Shown: positions 49,505-60,695 of the stretch, one piece after another
How the letters are laid out: each line of letters begins with the position of its first letter
How positions within the stretch are numbered: the stretch's first letter is position 1
Assembly (NCBI GenBank): GCA_018907035.1
Contig: JACCIC010000035.1
Location: 2,625,001-2,689,000 of the forward strand
Length of the DNA: 64,000 nucleotides
Direction of reading: 5' to 3'
Source of the DNA: Sycobia sp. Sy_11
Lineage: Eukaryota > Arthropoda > Insecta > Hymenoptera > Epichrysomallidae
Position numbers and translations under genes: made by a program
The notes under the pieces: model-generated
The model's input: the letters and a program-made list of their open reading frames with translations, nothing else
Database searches by the model: none
What the model was told of the DNA's origin: nothing

Positions 49505-51438
49505 TGCGAGCAGTACAAGATATCTCCATGAGCATCCCTCAGCAGGAGAGAGAGGATTCGAGGATTCGCGGAAAGCCCTGAGCGTGGCCAGCCGGAAATA
49601 GGTGCTCTCAATCCGTTCGACGGCATTCGTTCCAGAAAATAATCGTCGTCACGAGCGACTCGGAGCACAGTCCCTTCGTGTAAATTATACGCACGTACAC
49701 ATTTGCGCGACGCGTGTATACGATATGCGTGTACGAGTATACAAGTGTATCCTTGCGCGAAGGAGAGGAAGAGTGGAGGGCAAAGAGTGAGAGAGAGAGA
49801 GAGGGAGAGAGGAGAGAGAGAGAGAGAGGGATATGATGGCTTTCCGCTTTGCATGTAAGCCGCATGCACGCCACATGTTCCTCGTTTGCCTCCTTCTCCA
49901 CCTCCTCCTTCTTCTTCTGCTTCTCCCTTTCTATACCTCGCGCTCGCAGCCTTAACGCTGGCTGCGTTTTTTTTTTTTTTTTTGCCTTTTTCTCATGCGT
50001 CTCCTCTCCCACTTCCCCCCTCGCCCCGCCATTCCGCGGGCACTGCCGTAAGGTCGAATGAAGAAATAGCGTATAAATATAGGAGCAGCGCGACGAGAAA
50101 TATAAAATGGAGGGATACATTATAAATGCGTATGCGGAGAGAAAAGAGCGAGGCGGCGCTTTTTTTTTCCACTTTGGATTTTTGGTTTTATTATATTATA
50201 TAAATGAAACTTTTGAAATTCCGAAATCGTCTTCGCAAAAAGAGAAGGGAGGAGATCCTATTCGTATTATATAAAGGGGAATCATTGCAGTCGTAAAATG
50301 TTGGCCGTTACCTCCCTCCCTCCATCCTCGAACTCTACCTTTTCCTTCGCCGATCATTAAAACGTGGCAGTCTTGTAATATACTATCAGAGCGAATTAAT
50401 ACTGTTTATTGCCTCGTCGAAACGCGGCGGTAATTCCGCGATAGTCCGGTCTCCCTCCGCGTCCGACGGACTTTCCAGAGTGGCGACTCCGCGAGCGTTA
50501 AAGAAAAAGGAAGAAAAAAGAAGGGGGGGGGGAAAGAAACACCGCGTCGTTATTCGTAGTCAAGAAGCGCGCTTACTTATTTTTTATCCAGCGACAAAAA
50601 AAAAAACAAAAAAAAAAAAAAACGGTTTTTCTCTCTCGTATACCTTCCATATCACCTCGGGCTTACGCGCACAATTTATAACGTATACGCTTAAAATGAG
50701 CGGACGGTCGCACGGTCTCGCGCCCCACCCTCCGTCACCCTCCCCCTGTCCCATCGCGCACACCTTGAAAAGCGAGGCACGCCGGACGCGGAATTTCAAA
50801 AGCCGGCGGACTCTTTCGTTTAGCATGCCACTCGCGATTATTCCGCGCGCTCGCCGCTCCGACGGCTCGTACGCAAGCGAACGATGGCGCGGTGTACATT
50901 TTCGATTAGCTCCTGTGTATGCGTATAATGCGAGTGTATATATATATGTATGTGTGTATATGTATATATATATATACACTCCTATCACCTGACCACTCCG
51001 TCGTACACGCACACACATGTATTTCGGACTCGGTGTACTCCATAATAATCGTCGCGCCTGCATACGCGAGAAAATGAAAAATTATCTAACAGAAGAGCGC
51101 CAATGCGGAAGCGGCGGCACGCCTTTCGCCGAGAGGTCGTGAAGGGTTCGTTCATAGCGATTAAGCTCGAAAGCTCGGGGCACGGGGTATGGAAACGAGG
51201 CGAGGCCTCACACACTCGCGACGACCCCGCGTGTCGTGCGATACATCTGGCGCGGAAGTGGAGGTCGGATGGTAAGCTGGCGCTGGCGGGGGCGGGGGAG
51301 GAGGGAGGCGCGTAACTCGATAATAGGGTAGCGGGGGGCGGGGTGGGTGGGCAGGTGGAGAGGGGGTATATAAGGTAATTGTGTATGCTGGTCAAGCTGT
51401 AAGTACCTAGGCATAATTGATGATGTGTGAGAACTTAC
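49505..51438. other. Unique DNA on the 3' side of the candidate exon
   Basis: Relative to the minus strand this would be the intron after 51,439. It holds short imperfect (GA)n at 49,790-49,829, a T run at 49,970-49,983 and A-rich runs at 50,597-50,622. No following exon with a clear acceptor was recognised. Confidence 0.45.
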
Positions 51439-52013
51439 GCTCGGCGCGCCTTCACCGACCAATCCATATCGCGTACGATGTATCCACCTAACGCACAATT
51501 TTTCTTCAACTTATTAGCAGCCAATTTCTTCTTCTTCTTAACGATACTATTGCACTTGCGCACAAAACACTGGCGTATCTCGCGAATCTTGTCTTCGGGC
51601 CTGTCTTCGGGCCTGTCCTCGTCGGCGTGGCCGCTGCTGCTGCCGCTGCCGCCGCTGCTGCAGTCACCGCCTCCTGCTCCAGCTCCTGCCGCACCTCCTC
51701 CTCCGCGCAGGCTCGCGCGAGCGTCCCGGTGGCGACGAGCGCGACCGACGGCTGCGCTGCCGGCGACGTTGTTCCCCTCCTCGTCCTCGCCCACGTCCTC
51801 CTCGTCCTCGTCGACGTCGACGTCGTCGGCTCCGCCTCGGTTAGCGCAGGTCCCGACAACGACAACGGGGCCGCGGCCGCGGCGGCGGCGGCGGCTTCCT
51901 CGGGCCACCGCCGGGGACGACGACGGCTCGGGCCCGCGCGGGGCGCTGCGCCTCGCTCGAGCGGCGAGGTCCCTCGCGCCGGGGCTCCCAGCGATCGCCT
52001 CCGTCGTCGCGGC
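51439..52013 (-). CDS. Candidate partial coding exon, family not recognised
   Basis: Seen: on the minus strand a frame is open from just after a stop at 52,014-52,016 to about 51,440. The exon end is set by the donor GC|GTAAGTTCT, intron starting at 51,438; it leaves phase 2 and the frame stops (TAA) right after. From N to C the roughly 190 residues are Arg/Ala/Pro-rich, then an acidic run of Asp/Glu with Val (about 51,780-51,840), then Gly/Ala/Ser-rich low complexity, a short Pro-Glu-Asp-Arg repeat from a 12-bp DNA repeat (51,591-51,620), and a Lys-rich basic stretch followed by NCALGGYIVRDMDWS. The only in-frame ATG is at 51,465-51,467, ten codons from the donor. So either this is an internal exon whose acceptor I could not place, or most of it is 5'UTR and coding starts with MDWSVKARRA. 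The acidic-then-basic make-up suggests a nuclear protein; that is inference. High GC makes chance open frames likely in all frames here. Confidence 0.35.
51591..51620. repeat. 12-bp tandem repeat, about 2.5 copies
   Basis: The unit gtcttcgggcct occurs at 51,591-51,602 and 51,603-51,614, followed by a partial third copy with one change. Being a multiple of three it keeps the minus-strand frame open, giving a Pro-Glu-Asp-Arg repeat in the candidate exon. Confidence 0.7.
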
Positions 52014-52530
52014 TTACGGTGCGCGGCAGGACTCGCGAGCCGTGGCTGTCCCGGCGCGGGCGGGGAAGCTGCGAGTGCCGACCGGAGCTGGGGTCGCCGC
52101 CACCACTGTCACTTGAGCTGCCTGCCGCTGCGAGGTCGGGAGGCGGAACGAGCTCGCCGCGATCCTCGGGTGGGTGGGTGGCTGGTGGGCGGCGCGGGAG
52201 CGCTTCGGTTCGACCGGGCTGATGCGCGTGGAGGCTCCGTGGCCGTGCTTCCTTTTATCTCTTTCCTTCTTTCCTTTTCCTTTTCTTTTCTTTTCTTTTT
52301 TTTTTTTTCGGTTGCCTGAACCCGAGCAGCGACGCCGCCCCACCGACGGCCGAGCAGAGACTGAGGCCCGCCGGACGCGTCGACTCTCTCGCGTGCGCGC
52401 GCGCAGCTCGAAAGGTGGGAGACGCGCGCTCGCGCGCGCGCGCACACAGCAGCGCCGCGGAGTCGCAGAGCAGTCGCGGGGCTCGAGCCGGCCCCAGGGC
52501 CGTGTGCATACGGGAGGCGAGCGTGGCGAT
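51620..52530. promoter_or_regulatory. CpG-rich GC block, possible promoter or first-exon region
   Basis: About 900 bp of very GC-rich sequence with dense CG dinucleotides and GCN/CCG/CTG trinucleotide runs, unlike the AT-rich or microsatellite DNA on either side. It overlaps the candidate minus-strand exon and extends about 500 bp upstream of it, the position expected for a promoter or 5'UTR on the minus strand. No TATA box or initiator could be fixed. Hymenopteran genomes are CG-rich in general, so the block is suggestive only. Confidence 0.35.
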
Positions 52531-54308
52531 GGCGACCGTTTTTCCCCTTTTTTCTCCCCGCCCCCCCCCCTCCTAACGCCACTCGACGGCGTACGATATA
52601 TAATGTACCACCGGGCTTTTATTCCGGGGGCAGGGGGGGGGGAAGGGGCGCTCGACAAGAAATGCGATAATTGAGGGACATTGTCAGCTCTCGTTCCGAT
52701 TCGAAAACAGCGCTTCTGCCTTTTGGAGTGCCACGCGCTCTCGTATAGACGTCCCCGTCAAATGGGATGGAGAGGCGTCGATTTTTTTCCTCCCCATTTT
52801 CGTCAATTTCGCTGCTGGCGATTGATCTTTTTTCCCGCACGATGAAAATTTAAATTAAATCTCTCGTATGATTGTGTCTGACAATTTTTTTTTTGGCTAT
52901 AAATGCGCATCTATTTGTACGATAGAGTATTATTCTGGTATATCGCGAATTTTATCGCTTAAAAGTAAGTTGTAGGGAAAGTTAATTTGTTTTTAGAAAC
53001 TAATATACTCGAGGCAAAAAGGTTCTAAGAACTTGCCATTGCAATACGACTTATAGTTTCAACGATTCGATAAAAGCATTTGGAAAGGTATTGAGACATG
53101 CCTCATCGATGACTCATTTCAAAATGGAAATATATATTACGAAAGCTTTGTACTGATTCTAAAATCCGCCGATTCAATGATAGCTCCGTACATTTTCTAA
53201 GAGAAATGCAGAAACTTTCCATTGAGACACGGGGCTCGAAGCGTCAGCGAGCACGTCGCTGGCCGCCGCTATCTGCCCTATCGGGGCGATGGTTGGAACG
53301 CGCCGGCTAAAACGTCTCTGTGTGCGTTTCACGACAGGGCAGGCTATATAGAAGCCAGTTTGGGGTGGAGGCAGCCATGTTTTGTGCTCACTAACCCACA
53401 TAATGAAAGGCGCACGTCGGTGTTTCAAATGCGTGCGGCGGCCTCGGCGGCGGTCGACAAATAGTGATGAACTTTGGGTGTTCTCAAAAATTTTTTATCA
53501 TCTCCTGGCATTTACTCGCTTATTATTTATACCTATACACACGTGAATTTATCCTTCGAATATATTAATTAACAATTATCAACATTAATACCTACATTAT
53601 TCAACGCAACGTACCTTCTTGTATGAAACATAATTATTCTCATATGTTTAAAATAATTTTTTACACCGGCCATATTAATGAGAAATGCACGGATTATATG
53701 TTTCACAACAAGAATAAATAATAATATTATACATGTGTTTTTTTTTTTCATTATAAATGTTGTACGCACTGTAAGAAAAATAAAATATGTTCCTTCATTT
53801 ATCCCAACGACGCAGTTCTTTTCGAATTTTTCTCGTTTGGTCGACATACACAACGGCCTTTCCGAGCGGTACAAGAGCTGAGCATAACGTGTATTGCCAA
53901 ATAAAAAAAAGAAGAATAAAAATAAAACTTTTTAAAGACTAACTGAATCTCATAAATTACACAGACGTGAAGCATTAATCAGTCCTTTTAACGAAAAATA
54001 AAAGCGATATACTTCCTAAATTTTCCGTTAAAAATGCTCCCGAGTCCCAATATGACCGCCCCTTCGAATATGCGTATAATTACATTCCGGGTTGTTCTTT
54101 TCTTTTTTATTGCGGAAAAAGACAAAAAAAAAACCTTTATAAATGCACAGATGTATACCCGTACATTTTCTTTCACACGGCGAGCAGACGAGCAGATCAG
54201 TCTAGGTAGGAGAGTACAGTCGATCCGTCGAGTCGGTCGGTTCGACCGAATGTATACACTCCGATATATAATATAATGCACACACACACACGCACATATA
54301 TACATATA

Positions 54309-54312
<4 letters not shown>
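52531..54312. other. Unique DNA, GC-rich then AT-rich
   Basis: 52,531-52,850 mixed; 52,850-53,180 and 53,470-54,160 AT-rich. 53,220-53,465 is a GC-rich island open on both strands (80 codons on +), not recognised. Short (CA)n at 54,281-54,292. Confidence 0.5.

Positions 54313-54359
<47 letters not shown>
54313..54359. repeat. (TA)n microsatellite, 47 bp
   Basis: Pure. Confidence 0.95.
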
Positions 54360-54360
<1 letters not shown>

Positions 54361-54578
54361 CCCCTCAGTTCTATAAGGGCGAGAGCGAGATAGGGCGATT
54401 TAATGGCAAGTAGATGGAGGGGGGCGAAGAGAGCAGAGGAGCGAACAGGAGCAGCAGGGACCGCACCACCGATGCTCCAAGAGTTCTGTGGGGATATATA
54501 AAGGGACCCGGCGGAGTGCGCCGGTTCGAATTGGGGAGGATGTGATACGAGTCTAGAGCCAGAGAGAGAGAGACAACC

Positions 54579-54584
<6 letters not shown>

Positions 54585-54622
<38 letters not shown>
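54585..54622. repeat. (GA)n microsatellite, 38 bp
   Basis: Nearly pure. Confidence 0.95.
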
Positions 54623-54624
<2 letters not shown>

Positions 54625-54740
54625 GAATGGAGGGAGAGAGCCAGAAAGCCCGAGTAAAGAGAACCCTCGGCACCGGGATGTACGGTCGGGGGTTTTGATG
54701 GACCAATCCCCCAGACCTGACATTATGTGTGTCTATGTCT

Positions 54741-54771
54741 GTGTCTGTCTGTCTGTCTGTCTGTCTGTCTG
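54741..54771. repeat. (TGTC)n tetranucleotide array
   Basis: About seven units; reads as Asp-Arg-Gln-Thr on the minus strand. Confidence 0.93.
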
Positions 54772-55115
54772 CACCGCGTGCGCGCACGCACGCAGCGGTG
54801 AGCGGAGAGAGGGTAGCCACGCCGATATCGCTTCGACGTCGAATTAATCCCGGAAAAGTGCGGGAGTGATGACGTGACGGAGTCCGCGGTTCGATACGAG
54901 CGCTTGTTAGATATATATATATATAATATGCACGCACAGGGACGGGAGAGGATTTCATATCGCCACGCGTTTTTCACGTACCTCTCGTGGCCGCTCGTCC
55001 AGCAATTCTGGGAAATCCGTGTACACACATTACACACATAACGCAGAGATCTTTTTCGATTTACTTTTCAATTCGTCCACCAGTATGCTTCGCTCGATTC
55101 CCGAGTGTGCGCCTA

Positions 55116-55117
<2 letters not shown>

Positions 55118-55174
<57 letters not shown>
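55118..55174. repeat. (TA)n microsatellite, 57 bp
   Basis: Pure. Confidence 0.95.
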
Positions 55175-55177
<3 letters not shown>

Positions 55178-56369
55178 TAATGCTATTTCGCAAACAGTCG
55201 CGGCCGAAAAAAGCACGCGGTTTTATAACTGCTTTCCGCGCGTGGAATGCTTCGAATGAATTTCGAAGGCCCTTGGTATATGTATTTAGTGTGTGTATAT
55301 ATATAAAGAACCAAGTATCGGGGGGAAAAAGCAGTTTAGCTGTAAGATTGTCGCGCGGGAGAGGGAGAAAAAAGTTGTTTAGAATAGTCATTTGATGCTA
55401 TATATAAACTTTTTTTGCTGTTCCGGCAAGAAAAATGGCTCGCGCTCGCCGTTAAGTATTTTGCCGGTCGAATGAAAAATTGACCTACTACTCCATGGGA
55501 GAGGCGCGCGAGTCGAATGAGGCTTTCGAAGCGCAATTTCAGATACATCATTGCCATGCTCCTCTCATTTAAATAGCCATTTAAGCTAGAGAAACTGAAG
55601 AATGTACTGTAGGAAAATCTATCGATGTTCAATACTGAATTTAATATACACAATTATGTAACATCTGATTTGATTCGCTATAAATGTTTCAATGGCTGGT
55701 TAATTTTTTAATAGGTTCTTTCAAATACATGATAATTCATTGAAATCTCTCGACTGGATATTATTTATAAAATTCTGTTTTTATTGTTAACATAGAAAAA
55801 TAAAAACAATTGTAAATCATAATCAAATTACAGGATGAATAGACTCAATATATATTGGAAATATTAAAATTGCGGTAAGATTATAAATCTGAAAATATCG
55901 TAAAATTTAGTTGTGTACGTTGAAACCTCCGTTAAAACACACCCATTCTGGTAGGCGTACTCTGTTTCTATGAAAGTAATCGATCCTGACTCATAGACTC
56001 TTAATTAATTAAACAATCGATAGAACGGTTTACACCGTTAGGAAACTTTCTCTTGTATAATAAACCAAAATCAGTCAGATTTATTTGGAGCCAACCCGCA
56101 TTTTAACCGTCACCGACGCTTTAAACAAATTAACATAAAAAATTAACGTGTGCTTATTTTTAATAACAGAATCTCAGACAGCGGTTGTGCAATCGTACAT
56201 ATACACGTTCCTTTTTCTTCTTTTTTCTTTCTTTTTTAAAACTGTTTGAGCATTCTCAAAAGGTCTATATTTATTTTATGAAAGACCTTCAAACTTTTGT
56301 CTGGTCTTTTTTGTACGCTTCTATAAAGAATGAGAAATTGAAGATTTTTTTTCTGTGTCCGTCCGGAGG

Positions 56370-56372
<3 letters not shown>
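55175..56372. other. Mostly AT-rich unique DNA
   Basis: 55,560-56,350 is AT-rich with no array and no convincing frame. Confidence 0.5.

Positions 56373-56402
<30 letters not shown>
56373..56402. repeat. (TA)n microsatellite, 30 bp
   Basis: Pure. Confidence 0.95.
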
Positions 56403-56406
<4 letters not shown>

Positions 56407-56541
56407 CGCGTAGGTTTAATGCTCCCGGCCAGATTATAAAGGCGATCCACGACTTATATTTTCAACATATAATTTATTTAATATTTTCGTCAAAAGAGAG
56501 AGAATGCAGAGGAGCCAACATCCGCGCGTTTGGAGGATTTT

Positions 56542-56543
<2 letters not shown>

Positions 56544-56594
<51 letters not shown>
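56544..56594. repeat. (TA)n microsatellite, 51 bp
   Basis: Pure. Confidence 0.95.
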
Positions 56595-56596
<2 letters not shown>

Positions 56597-57022
56597 ATGC
56601 ATAAAAGCGTGAGACCGAGCGTTAAGAGAGAGAAGGAGATAGAGACGAGCATCGTAATTGTGTGCGCGCGCGTGTGTGTGCATTGCGTGCGTGCAGTCGC
56701 GCGAGGACCGCCGAGCTATGCCGTCATAGAGGTATAAAAAAAACCTTCGAAGTCTGGAGGTAAGGCCTGCCAAGGCCAACGCCAGGCCCGCCAGAGGGAG
56801 AATCGAGTGGCCCTTTTCGGAGCGCTCTCGCGGTCGGGGCTCCGGTCGTATCGAGGCCCGTCCCATCGGGTAAAAGGAAGTTGTAGTAGCGGACGCCCGG
56901 GAGGTTGGACACCAAATGGAATGACAAATGCGCCGCGCGCACGGCGACGCCGTCGTCGCCGACGGTGAAGGGAAAAGGTGAAAGGACTGGTACGCTAGCG
57001 CGCACATATACGTGTATACGTG

Positions 57023-57030
<8 letters not shown>
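56595..57030. other. GC-rich unique DNA
   Basis: 56,740-56,990 is GC-rich and open in more than one frame. No family recognised. Confidence 0.45.

Positions 57031-57065
<35 letters not shown>
57031..57065. repeat. (TA)n microsatellite, 35 bp
   Basis: Preceded by a short CT run. Confidence 0.95.
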
Positions 57066-57067
<2 letters not shown>

Positions 57068-57155
57068 GCATGTGCGCGGAGCCCTGCCACGCGTATTTCT
57101 ATATATATATACGAACCAGTAGTGTGTGTCTGCGCAAGCGGAACTGCTCCGACAA

Positions 57156-57277
<122 letters not shown>

Positions 57278-57370
57278 GTATAGGATATACTCTGTATCTG
57301 AAATATAATATTTTTATTACATATCTCTCACCGTCCGCTCACTAAATAGCTGGTGGAAGTTTTTTCAAGT

Positions 57371-57372
<2 letters not shown>

Positions 57373-57423
<51 letters not shown>
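57373..57423. repeat. (TA)n microsatellite, 51 bp
   Basis: Pure; the last long TA array before the gap to 63,163. Confidence 0.95.
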
Positions 57424-57425
<2 letters not shown>

Positions 57426-58670
57426 GTATCGAGTTCCTTTCACATTTTACTTCGACAATTCTTTGCATATTTTACTTTCTATCGGCCCCCTCCCCCTGTA
57501 GCCAATGCTACTTAAGGAAATTCTTTCGAGTAAGCATAGAAAAATAATACGAAAGCTTCCCCCCTTCCTCTTTCGATTGAAATTAAATTCTCGAATTCTC
57601 TGGATTATTTTCTGGGCGCCGTTGACAAGCTATAGAGAGCATGCCATAGTGACCCGATCCGTTTGACAATTTACTTTTTACCAATTTATCTCAGTAGTAG
57701 TGGTAACAGCAATAGCAACAGCAGCAGCTGTATACCAGTATAACCATGTATATACTATGACTCGCGCGAGTGGTAAGATATGGCGTAACCAAAAATCGCA
57801 GTTTTGTAATTCTTTCGGGTAAATCAAATGTCGATTTCTCAACTCCACGGTGATAATGTATATATGTATAAAGATCCTGTTTAAATCTGCTTTATTTATG
57901 TGAAACTCGAATTTTATATTGTAAGTATTCAATGTCGAATAAATTGAAAAAAAATCTTTTATAACCATCTTAAAAATGATAATTAGAGTATCCGAAGAAC
58001 TTCCAGAATTAACCATGGAAGGCCAATTAAGAAAAAATTAGAATTCTGGGTATGGTGAAAAGAGCAAAGGTATTATAGTCACGATCAAAGTCGTTTTCAA
58101 TTCTCGAATAGTAATATAAGAGAGTAATATAATAAAGAGAAAAATACGTCTAAAATTTTTTCATTTTATTCATTTTCAATGTTTTGCTTTATTTTGGACG
58201 TTCAGACTTTTTCATTATTCTAATAACATCTGTAAGTTACCTTTCCATATTATGTTAAGACGGATAGATTCCCATCGAATATTTCTCAATTTCTCATAGT
58301 CCTTACCTGAAACAAAATTAATGCGAATTAATAATTGGAAACTTTCACTGTGTTCCAATAAAAATACGAATACTTAAGACTTTAAAATATACAAGTTACG
58401 AAATCTATAACCATAAATTATACGTTGATTCACATTAGGCGCACGTACACTTTCATGTTCAATTATAGAAAAAGAAAACTTTATTATCGTTCGATATATA
58501 TTTGATAATAATTTTGTCACTGACAGTTATTATCGGAAATCCCTCGACAAAAATTCCCAATAATTATAATAGCTTCCAAGTTTTATGATACAGAATACGG
58601 GGATAATATTGTAATGTGAAAAAGATTGATATCGGAGTAGTCAGCACTTGCGTTATTAATTGCTGCCGCA
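57424..58670. other. AT-rich unique DNA, no array over 15 bp
   Basis: An inverted repeat CCAGAATT (58,003-58,010) with AATTCTGG (58,042-58,049) lies here. A 112-codon minus frame at 57,678-58,016 is not recognised. Confidence 0.5.
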
Positions 58671-59348
58671 ATGTTTAAATGCGTGCGAGATTTCATTGGG
58701 ACTTTCTCTCCAATCGTCTTTTACAATGTTCCTATAAACGAGAATTCTAATAATTCTACTCGTATACGTAACGGAACCGCTGTAAAGCAAAGTCCATACG
58801 TCGTATATGCCTCTGACAAAATAACGAAATTTTACGCATCTCCATTCATCCCTTCTAAAACGAAATTTAATCCGCGCATCTGTAAATGTTGCAAAGCTTC
58901 CTCGATACGGTCCGCGATTAGTGTGAAAATGGAATGGCTTGAGAATTTAGGGGGAGAAAAATTTCCCGTCGTCTCTCGCTTACCAACCGAACGGGCTCGA
59001 CGAAGAGCGCGCGAGAGGCCCGTTGCGCGTCTCTGGAATCGCGCCGGCTTCGCGAAGCTACGCGACGACGGGAGAGCGGCAGAGCGGCGTGTCGCGCCGG
59101 CGGGCGCGGGTTTCGTGCGCACGCGCACGGGCTCGCTCTTGGGAATCCGAACGGGATCCGGTCGGGACGCCGTCGACGCCCGCCGCCACCGCGGCGGAGG
59201 CCGCGTCCGCCGGTGCCCCGAGGCCCATTGCAACGAGGGACCGGCCGCGCAGGGGTGCTACGGGCGAGAGGGATCCGGGAGGGGAGGGGGCGAGAGAGAG
59301 AGAGAGAGGGGGAGAGATAGAGAAAGAAACCGAGGGCCGACCACCTGA
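58671..59348 (+). CDS. Weak coding candidate, 225 codons, function unknown
   Basis: ATG at 58,671 with G at -3, stop TGA at 59,346-59,348. It is the longest frame here that does not depend on a dinucleotide array for most of its length. The first 90 codons lie in AT-rich DNA, where stops are expected often, and include a Cys cluster (ICKCCK). After about 58,945 base composition flips to GC-rich and the protein becomes Arg/Gly-rich, ending in a short (GA)n array read as Arg-Glu. No domain was recognised. The composition break suggests that at most the first part is coding. The minus strand is also open over 58,832-59,233, which weakens the case. Confidence 0.12.
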   Translation: MFKCVRDFIGTFSPIVFYNVPINENSNNSTRIRNGTAVKQSPYVVYASDKITKFYASPFIPSKTKFNPRICKCCKASSIRSAISVKMEWLENLGGEKFPVVSRLPTERARRRARERPVARLWNRAGFAKLRDDGRAAERRVAPAGAGFVRTRTGSLLGIRTGSGRDAVDARRHRGGGRVRRCPEAHCNEGPAAQGCYGREGSGRGGGERERERGRDRERNRGPTT

Positions 59349-60591
59349 ATCCACGACCCGACGAGCCGCGGAGGAGCGCGGAGGAGGAGGAGGCACCTAA
59401 ACGCTTTATCTCTCTTTCTCTCCCTCTCCCCATGACTCCGGCTTATATACCTGGCGAGCAGCGCGCCGTGTAGTCTTTTTTTCGGCCTCTCTGCGCGCGC
59501 TCGTCTTTCCCTTCCTCGCGTCGGGTGTACTCCGGTGCCATGGGATAAAAGCACATAAGGACGAAGATCGGGAAGTAAGCCCTCTTCCTATGCGGGTATA
59601 ATATTAGAGCGGGACTGAAAGGAAAGATATTATATATATATATACACATATACATGTATACGTGTACATGTATCTGGGGAGTGATCGTTAACCCCGTGGA
59701 AGGTCTCATCTGGAGCGCATCCCCGCGCAAGTGTATATATAGGTGATCATCTTCCTTCCCCTTCTCCCCATCGCCCTTCTCTCTTCTTCTCCCATAACAT
59801 CTCTCTACATCGCGGCTCTGCCGTGCGGCTCCGCACACCGTGAATTCAGCAGCTGATGCATTATAGAGCTCGCACATACGTACCTCTGCGAGGGGGTATC
59901 TTATCCGTACGTGCATGCAAGCACGCGTGTGCATTACATGCACAGGGGAGACACGGTCGACGGCCGCGCCGAACATGGAGATGCACTACTACGTATTTCC
60001 TATATATATATATATATATCGCGAGTGAGCGGTGCTCGTGCGAGGCTTCTCCTATATCTATAGAGTACGCATACAAGGGATCTTCGCGTCTGTGACGAAT
60101 TCGATATGTTTGCTTTGAATTCGGGCGGGGAAAGCGCGCGTCGGATGGCCCGACGCGCCCCGTAATATATATTACGGATTCGCCTCGATTTCGAAGAAAA
60201 TATCATCGGCTACGTAACCGACTGTAGGAGGAGCTACACTTTCCAGTATCGCTACGGGGTGATCGTTGCACACGCGTCGTTAAAGATAAATGTGTATACG
60301 GGGCGCGTACGTGGCGCATGCGCCGCGGTTGACTCCCGACGAACAATGATTTCTATACCACCGAGATGCCCAAAAAAAAAAAAAAAAAATGCGGCTTAGG
60401 CGTGTAGCTCCGCCCTTACGTATCAGCCATGCAATATATATATATATATATCTCTTTTCCTTGAGATATTTTTTCGGCCTGTGTATGAATGTGTGTGGGT
60501 GTGTCGTATCCGTCAATCAATCCTTTTCATCCGGATGGTAGGATGCATAGTTTTTTCGATTTGCCCCGTCAGTTAGGCCATTTTACAGTTC
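59349..60591. other. Mixed unique DNA with short arrays
   Basis: TA runs of 14-19 bp at 59,631-59,644, 60,001-60,019 and 60,434-60,451; poly(A) of about 20 bp at 60,370-60,389. The long minus frame at 59,443-59,976 has no recognised domain. Confidence 0.5.
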
Positions 60592-60695
60592 GTGCGCACA
60601 CAATGCGCACAGGCTGGAATTGTGGATGGGAAACGATCCAAGTTTGGATCGGCCCGATGTATGTCTACTTTATTTTAAAAGGCAGCCTTGGCTGC
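60592..60695. repeat. Cluster of three short perfect hairpins
   Basis: GTGCGCA/TGCGCAC (60,592-60,610, 5-nt loop), GATCCAA/TTGGATC (60,635-60,650, 2-nt spacer) and GCAGCC/GGCTGC (60,682-60,695, 2-nt spacer) follow one another within about 100 bp. A T-rich run starts about 20 bp later. None is a simple-sequence repeat. Confidence 0.5.

Noticed and set aside
51427..52116. Long + strand frames over the GC-rich block
   Set aside because: Ser/Pro/Ala/Arg-rich composition is what GCN and CTC runs give. The splice donor and the unbiased Lys-rich segment are on the minus strand.
59443..59976. 177-codon minus-strand frame
   Set aside because: Passes through short TA and CA/TG alternations and low complexity, with no domain or splice support.
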